Positions 6,272-14,000 of a stretch of 23,012 nt of DNA are shown here, piece by piece. The stretch covers positions 1 through 23,012 of IMG/VR virus record IMGVR_UViG_3300034082_002406. One strand, given 5' to 3'. How positions within the stretch are numbered: position 1 is the stretch's first letter; the number at the start of each line of letters is the position of its first letter. Source of the stretch: a virus. The position numbers and the translations under genes are program-made. Below the pieces are notes generated by a model. It worked only from the letters and a program-made list of their open reading frames with translations, was not told where the DNA came from and made no database searches.

Positions 6272-6499
6272 TTATTGGTTTTTACGGGCGTTGGCGTCAT
6301 CGAACACGGCTCCAAACACGTAACTACCTATGACCGCGCCTGACAAGCCGATCAAGGCAAGGACTGTCTGGTGCGTCAAGTTACTATCAGGGCTCCAAAC
6401 AGTCAACGCCGGGACGGCAAGGGCGCAATACGAAAGAGTGGCATGGATAATGCGGCGCCTACGCTTCCATTCCCCCGGCTTGGCAATCTCATTACTCAT
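6272..6499 (-). CDS. Small two-span membrane protein, candidate second holin or antiholin
   Basis: This 75-aa protein has a basic cytoplasmic N-terminus (WKRRRRIIH, 11-19), membrane segments at about 18-36 and 43-65, and a charged tail. Similar short proteins appear in lysis cassettes of alphaproteobacterial phages. Holin, antiholin or simple accessory roles cannot be separated by sequence. ATG 6499 is preferred; a TTG six bases upstream at 6505 is an alternative and would add Met-Leu. GGAG lies 10 bases upstream of the ATG. The start overlaps the end of the Rz1-like gene by 8 bases. Confidence 0.65.
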   Translation of the reverse strand: MSNEIAKPGEWKRRRRIIHATLSYCALAVPALTVWSPDSNLTHQTVLALIGLSGAVIGSYVFGAVFDDANARKNQ

Positions 6500-6743
6500 G
6501 AGCAAGAAGCTCCTTCACACGGATAAGTTTATCTCGGCATTCGGCAGCAACAGAGTTTAGTTCCAAAATCCAGTATGCGAGTTCGGTGTCAGACATGCGC
6601 TCAGCGGGTTTGGGAATATCAGGGCACGTGAGGAGGCTTGGGGGGATCGGCTGGCGTAGGAGAGCCTGTGGAGGCCCCGCGCAGGCCGTCAAGAGCAGCC
6701 CGCATAGCAGGAGAAGAAACACAGGAGACGGATTGTGGCGCAC
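6492..6743 (-). CDS. Rz1-like outer-membrane spanin lipoprotein
   Basis: The 83-aa product begins with a signal sequence (MRHNPSPVFLLLLCGLLL) ending in the lipobox LTAC, with Cys21 as the lipidation site. A short proline-containing mature part follows, with two further cysteines. It is the o-spanin partner of the protein encoded at 6619-6996, and its first half lies inside that gene in a different frame, the classic Rz/Rz1 arrangement. GTG 6743 is chosen because AAGGGG lies 6 bases upstream. The TTG at 6749 abuts the AAGGGG with no spacing and is less likely. Confidence 0.85.
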   Translation of the reverse strand: MRHNPSPVFLLLLCGLLLTACAGPPQALLRQPIPPSLLTCPDIPKPAERMSDTELAYWILELNSVAAECRDKLIRVKELLAHE

Positions 6744-6996
6744 GGGCAACCCCTTCTCGAATAACAGTCACAGCCTGTTGACGCTCTTGCTGGGTCTTAT
6801 GATAGGCTTCCAAAGTGATTTGGGATTCTTCCTGCAAGCGCGCTCTTTCTTGAGCGACTTGGACAGAAAGTTCAGCGGCATACTCGCGTCGGATAGCAGG
6901 TTCGTGGAGAAACTTGAGCCAAGAATAGCACCCCGCCATGATGCTGAGCGCCACGGTGGGGCCGAGAAAGGCGGGGGCGAGAAAGGCTGAGATCAA
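6619..6996 (-). CDS. Rz-like inner-membrane spanin
   Basis: This 125-aa protein has an N-terminal membrane anchor (about residues 5-24) and a charged helical periplasmic region with coiled-coil character (about 35-75, QVAQERARLQEESQITLEAY). It ends in a proline-rich tail. With the embedded lipoprotein gene this makes a two-component spanin that fuses inner and outer membranes in the last step of lysis. The start is a TTG at 6996 overlapping the stop of the upstream gene (TTGA). There is no clear ribosome-binding site, so translation is probably coupled. A later GTG or ATG would cut into the membrane anchor. Confidence 0.82.
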   Translation of the reverse strand: MISAFLAPAFLGPTVALSIMAGCYSWLKFLHEPAIRREYAAELSVQVAQERARLQEESQITLEAYHKTQQERQQAVTVIREGVARAPQSVSCVSSPAMRAALDGLRGASTGSPTPADPPKPPHVP

Positions 6997-7418
6997 CGGA
7001 GCACCGCTTGTTCAAAAATACTATCTAGGTCAGAGTCTGACATACCAAAGTGCTGTGCCATAGCGGCCACGAACGCATTGCTGCGTTCGATCACGGTCGC
7101 GTATTCCCACTCAATTTGCATTTCGGCGCCCGCCCCTTTCACGGCGGCTTCCACTTCAGAAAGAAGGCCGCGCGTCAACAACTCAAGACGCATCTGCCGC
7201 GCCGTGACGAGAAGCACTTTAAGCGTAGGATGCTCAACGTATGGCGCGATGGTACCATAGGCGCCGTCTAGCGCGTTTTGGTGGATAACAGGTCCATGTT
7301 CTGTCACGTCTTCGGAACTCGCAGTGAATGTGACGCGCGTGCCATCAGGCATGCTCGCTTCCACATCAATCGCGGCGTTGTTCCTAGTGTAGCGAGGAGA
7401 AGAAATGTTTGTCAGCAC
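6993..7418 (-). CDS. Small fibre-linked protein, possible tail fibre assembly factor
   Basis: The 141-aa product starts LTNISSPRYTRNNAAIDVEA. It has a beta-rich first half containing DGTRVTFTASSEDVTEHG, and a second half of helices ending in FGMSDSDLDSIFEQA. Proteins of this form often follow tail fibre genes. Chaperone or connector roles are suspected for them, but I know of no direct proof for this one. GTG 7418 is preferred: it overlaps the fibre stop codon (TAGTG) and has GAGGA 7 bases upstream. A TTG at 7436 would add six residues. Confidence 0.65.
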   Translation of the reverse strand: MLTNISSPRYTRNNAAIDVEASMPDGTRVTFTASSEDVTEHGPVIHQNALDGAYGTIAPYVEHPTLKVLLVTARQMRLELLTRGLLSEVEAAVKGAGAEMQIEWEYATVIERSNAFVAAMAQHFGMSDSDLDSIFEQAVLR

Positions 7419-8608
7419 TATGAAATCCTCAACCAAAGTCCGAAATCACCGGAAAAGACAGTGGCGCCCGTATTTGATGCCCCCATCAATTTCCAAGTCC
7501 CTGATTTTGTAGGTAAAAGGTTGCCGCCCGCCGTCGTTGCGTCAAGGGACACACCGCCGCCCCCATTATATTGTGCATAAGAGTATGTGCCAACAGCGCC
7601 GTGCGTCGTGGCAATGGAGAGCGTGACCACGCCACTTGTGCCCCCGCCCGTCAAGCCTGTGCCTACGCTGACTTGAGTGATAGTGCCTAGATTGCTGGTA
7701 AGGTCTGTTCCGTTGACAGAAGGTACCACTTTGAAATCAGCTTTACGAGTAGAACGCGTGACTTCAAACACGTCGCCTAACGATACTCCCGCATCACTGA
7801 ATGCTCGCAAGGCAAAGTTACTACCCGCGTTTGATCCCGACTCTGCTGCATTGGTAACTACAGCTTGGAACCGCGTGGTCGCGCCAGTTGCAAAATAAAC
7901 GCTGCGTTCTGTCGCTGAACTACCATATACATTCAAGTATGCCGCAACGGACAAAGCCCCCGACATAGCATCGCCTGTTCTATCCACCGCTCCTACGTTT
8001 GCGGCTGTAAGCGATGCCCAAGTGGGCGCAGAAGTAGACCCGTTCGTGCGGAGGACTTGCCCGCTCGTGCCATGACTATTATTAAATAAGGCGGCACCTG
8101 TTTCGTTAAATTCAAGTCGGCTAGAACCGTTTGTGGCGAGCGCCACACGGTTCGCCCCTGGAAAGAACAGGCCGGTATCGCGATCCGTGACCGGGGACAC
8201 AACCGTTGTGCTTTGGGAACCGCCACTTGCAAAAGCAACAAATGTAGAAACATACATCACACCGTCACTGTCATACATGACGAAGCGAGAAGCTGAAGGG
8301 GCGAAGAAAATAAATTTTGTGCCAGAGGACCAACTGACAGCCGAAGTGCCCCCCGTATTGTTGCGGACAATAAGTGTTCGACTTACGGTTGGCGTAGCCG
8401 CAGAGGTATAAGTGCCTTCGCCTATTTCAAAAAGCGAGGGGTTGGTGAGGCTATCTACAACTACGTAAGAAACACGAGAGCCGGAAACCACACCAGCTAA
8501 GGCAGGCGTCAGATACCCCGAAACCGCTGCCCCTAGATCATAAGTTCCCGTGCCCGCAGTGCTCGTTGCGACAAGAACTCGATCACCAACATTAACAGGG
8601 ACGCCCAT
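7418..8608 (-). CDS. Tail fibre protein
   Basis: This 396-aa protein is rich in Gly, Ser, Thr and Val. It carries motifs common in phage fibres: DRDTGLFFPGANRVALATNG (about 143-162), SGQVLRTNGSTSAPTWASL (about 180-198), VDRTGDAMSGALSV (about 208-221) and TQVSVGTGLTGGGTSGVVTLS (about 312-332). The N-terminal ~120 residues (VNVGDRVLVATSTAGTGTYDLG) probably attach it to the tail. No S74 chaperone domain is present. The C-terminal ~60 residues would form the tip and may bind the receptor. The start overlaps the stop of the upstream gene (TAATG). Confidence 0.82.
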   Translation of the reverse strand: MGVPVNVGDRVLVATSTAGTGTYDLGAAVSGYLTPALAGVVSGSRVSYVVVDSLTNPSLFEIGEGTYTSAATPTVSRTLIVRNNTGGTSAVSWSSGTKFIFFAPSASRFVMYDSDGVMYVSTFVAFASGGSQSTTVVSPVTDRDTGLFFPGANRVALATNGSSRLEFNETGAALFNNSHGTSGQVLRTNGSTSAPTWASLTAANVGAVDRTGDAMSGALSVAAYLNVYGSSATERSVYFATGATTRFQAVVTNAAESGSNAGSNFALRAFSDAGVSLGDVFEVTRSTRKADFKVVPSVNGTDLTSNLGTITQVSVGTGLTGGGTSGVVTLSIATTHGAVGTYSYAQYNGGGGVSLDATTAGGNLLPTKSGTWKLMGASNTGATVFSGDFGLWLRIS

Positions 8609-9390
8609 TAGTTATCTTCCTCAATCTGAAAATCGGTTGTCCACAAATCTTCCAATTCTCGATTTACCACAGGCACGTCCGAAAATTGACCAAATAACCC
8701 TTCGCCAAGATAGTCTTCTTCACGAGCAAAAAAGACTTGGCCTGTCGTTCCTACTTCACTTGAAGCTGTAATGATACTTGAGGCTTCGCTCTCAGTCAAA
8801 ATAGGGAAAGCAATCCGCTCTACGCGGTAAGGCAAACCTCGCGTGGCATAACGGACGCCGGTCAGCCCTGCCCTGCTTGAAAGGCCAGGATCACGGAAAG
8901 AGCGAGCATGGCCATAAGCGTAAGAGTCAGTAGTTACTAGGCCGTCGCCAACCCACAGTCTGCCAAGCTGCAAATAAGTGCTGCTCACTGTGCCTACAAA
9001 TGTCAAGCGCACATACCGCGCTGTGATGCCTGTTGCAGACCGCCAACCCCACACACCCCAAGGGTTAAGAGTGAAACTGGCCGCAGTAAGGTTAAGAGCG
9101 TCTGTGCCGCTTTGGCTAGAGACGCTGGCAGTAATAGCAACGGTAGCGCCAGTAGGGGGGAGTAGACCGTCGCGCGGTGCCGCAAAAGCAATGATTTTGG
9201 CTGCCCTGCTAGTCCCAAAATCAAGGTCAATAACGACGTTGGTAACGTTATTCCATGTGCCACTACGCCAATAGTTCTGCACCTGTGGCGTGAGCATACC
9301 GCGCGGCCCAAGCCCTGTGGCTTCGCTGGAAACAGTCAGCGAAGCGCCGCTTTGCTCCGCCCAATTTTTCCATGAGAGAACCGCGCCCAT
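8608..9390 (-). CDS. Tail protein with discoidin-like beta-sandwich
   Basis: In this 260-aa protein residues ~10-145 resemble an F5/8 type C (discoidin) fold: NYWRSGTWNNVTNVVIDLDFGT, WRSATGITARYVRLTFVGT, LQLGRLWVGDG. Such folds often bind sugars or build tail-tip adaptors. The C-terminal half (TRGLPYRVERIAFPILTESE, EEDYLGEGLFGQFSD) resembles a tail structural part and is acidic at the end. It lies between the putative hub and the fibre, so a connector role is likely (inference). ATG 9390 overlaps the upstream stop (TAATG); a GTG at 9399 is the alternative. Confidence 0.6.
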   Translation of the reverse strand: MGAVLSWKNWAEQSGASLTVSSEATGLGPRGMLTPQVQNYWRSGTWNNVTNVVIDLDFGTSRAAKIIAFAAPRDGLLPPTGATVAITASVSSQSGTDALNLTAASFTLNPWGVWGWRSATGITARYVRLTFVGTVSSTYLQLGRLWVGDGLVTTDSYAYGHARSFRDPGLSSRAGLTGVRYATRGLPYRVERIAFPILTESEASSIITASSEVGTTGQVFFAREEDYLGEGLFGQFSDVPVVNRELEDLWTTDFQIEEDN

Positions 9391-11027
9391 TAACCCCACA
9401 ACTCCAACTCAGCGTAGTCGCCTCTAGCAGAGATACCGCGCACAATAAAAGCCTTTCCGTTTGCCAACGTAGGGATGCCGGGCCACCTTAGCGTAACTGT
9501 CGTGCCTATTGGAATAGTCCACCAATTAAGGCCCCCCGCCCTAGGACCAACACGTGCGGACCATGTGCGGCGGGGCACTTTGTATATTTCTAGCAAAGAC
9601 TGCGCCAAAGTAGAGGCGGCGGTCTGGGATTCCAAAACCCCTGGTAATTCAGGACCATCAACCGCCAAGGGATACCTGGTTCTAACCGTAATATCAGAAG
9701 CAACAGCGAAGCGGCGTTTCTTCCCATAATACTCTTGTATATGGGTAGAAGCTGCTGCGGCTATATCCCCGCCTTCCTGCGTCGTCTCAATTTCTTGATA
9801 CGACACCTTTACCCGCCACCAAGGGGGCATAGAACCTGATGTTTCTTCTGGTGCGCTGATTTGCATATACGGCTCGATAGCGATAGTAGAAGTGGTGGCG
9901 ACAGGAGCGTAGATTATGCTGCCTTCAAACTGACCAAGCGTATTAGCGCCCCACCATGCGGAACCAAGGCCTGCGGCCAGTTGGTTCATAGCATCTTCGA
10001 CTGTGCCTTCCCGAACGATGATGCCTACCTCTTCTTGAGGCCATGCCGTAAACGAGGAAGCAGTCGCACTCGCCACCCCGCCGATCACTCGCAAGATTTG
10101 CGCGGCGACGTGGCTGGCAGTAGAGACGTAACCTCCGTCTTTTTCTCCACGCACGTCCGAAGTTAAGAATACAGGGTCGTCGTGGAGTTTGATAAATCCG
10201 CCGCCTTTATATGAAGCATATTTGCCAGATCCGGGGTTCTCCGCGACCAAGGAGGCGTATGAGCTTGCATCCGCGTGTAATATTAGATTGAGGCCGCCAT
10301 CTCGCACCGCTACAATTTGTTGAACCGCTCCGTCATGTAGTTGATATATTCGATTTACGTCATCTATCAGAACGGGCTGCATATTTCGCACAAAGCCAAA
10401 AATACGCGGCTTAGCCACGCCTTCGAGGCCTGTGCTTCCCTCTGTCCCGCCCGCCCCCGTGTAAAGGGTATTGGCAGTGGTCTGTAAGTCAGCAGCAGCC
10501 GAACGCAGCGGCATACGCAGGGTGTCAGTGCCCTCAAAGGCTTCTGAGGCGCGAAGGGAGGCGACCTCTACCCAAGTGGACCGTGGGGCGTGTGTGGGGC
10601 GCCTGTGGGGCGCCCTGGTTAGCTTGACCCGGCGCCCCGCCACCGCCCATTCGCCTGCAATGGTATCTAGCGCGCCATCCGTGTTCGAGAAACGCAGTTC
10701 GCCCGATTCGATTTGAGCGCGCCTGCCTTCTCCGGGGTAGACAGGGATGAAGCGTTCGACCGCAGGGGGTTCGAGCATACGGGGTGGATAGACGGCAATG
10801 GTGCCGGTGTCACCGGGTTCCTGCACCCAGCCACGATCAGAAGCCACGATAGTAGGCGCTGTGGCGACTGAAGAACCTCGTGTGTCTATCGCTGCCATAG
10901 GGGCACCGGAGGGCATAAATAAAGGGGGTGGACGAGGATCGCCAACGCCTTCAGGATCAGGGTTGATCTCAATAAGCCAAACAGACTCTTCAATCGCGGC
11001 GCTAGCCGCCGTAATAGTTACGCTCAT
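9390..11027 (-). CDS. Putative tail-tip (hub) protein
   Basis: This 545-aa protein follows the tape measure gene with an ATGA overlap. It contains GEGRRAQIESGELRFSNTDG (about 99-118), the stretch TGAGGTEGSTGLEGVAKPRI (about 188-207) and NMQPVLIDDVNRIYQLHDG (about 214-232). These resemble a tail protein I recall from alphaproteobacterial phages. A later part (WWRVKVSYQEI, about 398-408; WSARVGPRAG, about 488-497) resembles the beta-barrel arms of hub proteins. Position supports a distal-tail or hub role, but no Dit, Tal or gpJ signature is clear. The product is probably beta-rich and contains no visible enzyme motif. Confidence 0.55.
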   Translation of the reverse strand: MSVTITAASAAIEESVWLIEINPDPEGVGDPRPPPLFMPSGAPMAAIDTRGSSVATAPTIVASDRGWVQEPGDTGTIAVYPPRMLEPPAVERFIPVYPGEGRRAQIESGELRFSNTDGALDTIAGEWAVAGRRVKLTRAPHRRPTHAPRSTWVEVASLRASEAFEGTDTLRMPLRSAAADLQTTANTLYTGAGGTEGSTGLEGVAKPRIFGFVRNMQPVLIDDVNRIYQLHDGAVQQIVAVRDGGLNLILHADASSYASLVAENPGSGKYASYKGGGFIKLHDDPVFLTSDVRGEKDGGYVSTASHVAAQILRVIGGVASATASSFTAWPQEEVGIIVREGTVEDAMNQLAAGLGSAWWGANTLGQFEGSIIYAPVATTSTIAIEPYMQISAPEETSGSMPPWWRVKVSYQEIETTQEGGDIAAAASTHIQEYYGKKRRFAVASDITVRTRYPLAVDGPELPGVLESQTAASTLAQSLLEIYKVPRRTWSARVGPRAGGLNWWTIPIGTTVTLRWPGIPTLANGKAFIVRGISARGDYAELELWG

Positions 11028-14000
11028 TGCGCCCTCAGACGAGCCGTGCGGAGTTCTTCACGAAGCCCTCCCACCTGTACTCGAAGTTCGGCAATGGCTT
11101 CAACTAACCCTGTGCTTTCTTTGCTATCCGAATCCGCCGTAACCTCACGGAGCGAGACAATCTCATCGCGGACTGCGCGTAATTCAGAGACAACGGCGTG
11201 GTTATCGGAACCATTAACCTCAACGCCAAGGCGCCCATCGGAACCACGGCGCAAGGGCATAATGGCTTCGGGGCCTGCTTCGCCAAAGAGGGCCATAGGC
11301 GCAAGCGTGGGACTATTCACGTAGTCAGGGATGCCGCCGTTGGCGTAGGCCATGACGCGGCCATATTTCATGACGGCGCCTAGTGCGGCAGGCATCGCGC
11401 CCTGTGATTCTATGCTTCCACCGAAACTACCGCTCGAATTGGAATCTGGACCCGTATAATCCCCAAAACCTACGCTTCCTGAAGAAATTGATACGTTTTG
11501 GTTTGCCTGTTCCACCGCAGCTTGGATCGCCTCTGCAATTGGCAGCAATTCAGCCAACTTACTATCAAACCGCTTGGTGTATTCCGCAGTTTCGGCAATC
11601 GCGGCGTTGGTGCGTAGGTTGGTCATTTCAGCGACCAAGGGCACGCTCGCCAAGTCAGGAAGGCTCTGCTGCGAGATAGGCGTTGTCGAAAGAGATTCTA
11701 GGCCCGAGACAACACGGCCACGGATGTCGTGGAATCCGCCTGTAGAGGCATATACTTCGCGAGCTAGATTGAGGAGCGTGTCTGCCGATTGCGTGATGCG
11801 GTTGAGCGCATCCACGTTGCCCGTTTGGGCCTCCGCCAAGTCGCGGGTAAATAGTTCTTGTGCGGCGCCCAAGCGCCCCATGGTAGTTGTGCCTGACAGC
11901 GGGCTGCTGGTGCGAAGCGAATCAAGATAATCGCGGATATTCTTATTAGAATCCTTCAGAATCTTAACTCGTTCTGCGGCCTGTGTCCTTTCAAGTTCAA
12001 CAAGCAGTCGAGACTTTTCTCCCGCCGTGATCCCTAGCGCGTCAAGCGAGGCGGTGAAGGATTCAATTTCCTTCTGAGTCTTATAAGCAAGCTCGATGCG
12101 CTGCGCCTCTTGGTCCATGCCTTCCGCCATGAGACGGCGCACGTGCATTTCAAGGGCGGTGTCACGGATAGTCAGGCTGCGTTGTTCTTCCAGCTTGGCG
12201 ATTTGCTTGTCTCGTGCAGCCAAAAGTTCTTCTTCGCCAATGCCATACTCACGGGCTTTGGCTGTGGCTTGCGCGAAGGAGTCAATCAGCGCGTCCATCT
12301 GCTTCTTGAACTCAGGCACGGGGTCCGCAGTCAGGCCCTTAATGGTGTCTTGTAGGGCGATAAAGCCGTCCACAAACTCTTGCAGCTTTTCAGGACCGGC
12401 AAAGGAACGAGTTGAAAGCGCCTTATTCAATTCTTCGTTGGCCGTAGCCGCAAACTTTAGAGAACCGAGAGCTTCGTTGAAACTTGCCGCTTCGCCGTAG
12501 CCAAGGTTGCCCATGCCATATTTGTTGCCACCCACAGAGCGGGCGCCGGATACCGTGAGGCCACGTTGCTTTAGATAGGCGTTGATAGCCGGTATCTTAG
12601 CGTTTGCTTCTTCAAACTGAGCGCGACCTTGTTCATTGTAATATATGCCCTTCATGGCAAGTTGACCGTCCTGTGACTCCAGGCCGTAACTAAAGCCGTT
12701 GCTGGAAGGCTTGGGACCGAAGAGGCCGCCTAGACCGCCGCCCGCTGCGCCGCCAATGAGGCCGCCAAGCAAAGTGCCAACGCCGGGGAAGATGCTGCCA
12801 AGGATAGCGCCCGCACCAGCGCCAAGGCCGCTTCCCACCATACCGCCAGTCTGATTGCCGCCCAACAAGGAGTTAACGAACATGCCTGCGCCAAAACCTG
12901 CGCCCGCGCCACCAAGCAAACTACCAAGGGAGGCCCCTGATCCACCGAATAAACCGAGGCCCCCCGCTGCTTCAAGTTGCGCTAATGATGCAGGCCCATA
13001 GGCGCCCCCCATTGCGCCTAACGCAGAACTGGTAGAAGTGCCGATCCCTGGTATGATTGTAGAACTTAACAACCCACCAGAGCCAGTCAACCCCAACGAA
13101 CCAAAAATACCTTCCTTCGGGATAAGCGAAGATAGGCCCAACATCTGCATGATGCCGCCACCGCCACCCGCCGCAGCCCCCGCTGCCGCAGCGCCACCAC
13201 CACCCATGACTGATAGGCCCAATCCCAAAGTCGGGAGCATGGTGCCAGAGAAGATCGAATTGATGATCGGGTTTACGACGCCAAGGCGTAGGATAGATTG
13301 GACAATGGACGACATGACGCCACGGATGACGTTGCCAAAGTTAAGAGCGCGGATTTCACCCTTAGCAAAGGCTTCTGTAATGGCGTCGCCAACTTGCTCA
13401 AAGGCGCGAACGCCGATGTTGGCCATCTCTTTATAAGAGTTATCGAGTTGGTCAGTTTCTTGACGAATACGGACAATTTTACGGGCTTGGTCTTCTGCTG
13501 CTAATATAACGTCAGGAGCGCGGCCTTCAGCTTGCTGGCGAGCGCGGAAAGCGGCAAGCTCCTGCTCTCGCAGATTTATGTTCATTCCGATAAGGCTTCG
13601 CTCTTTTTCAAGTAGAGCGATTTCTTGCTCGCGCTGTTTGGTGTTGGCTTTTACCGCCTCGGTGTCTTTTTCTTGATCTGACCTTTGGCGCATCAGAGGC
13701 AAGATGGCCGCAAGTGCTTTTCTATATTCTTCGGAACCCTTGGTGCCGTAATCAAGCGCCTTGGTCTGCGCCTTGATCTGCACTTCCATATCGTCGCCAG
13801 CAAGCGTGCTTTGCTTGTAGGCTTCTAGGAGTCCTTGGTGCGTTGCTATTTCGATTTCTAGCGTTTCGGTGTATTTACGTAGGCTTTTTTCTGTGCCAGT
13901 TATCTTTTTGTCATTTTTGGCGAGTGCTTCGTCGTAATCTTTTAAGACACGAGCAGCATCTTGATCCCCCGCGTTTGCCCGAACTCTTACCGAAGCCAAA

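Noticed and set aside
12730-13436. Open frames inside the glycine-rich part of the tape measure gene on both strands
   Set aside because: They come from GC-rich repetitive coding sequence. They have no ribosome-binding sites and lie fully inside a well-supported gene.
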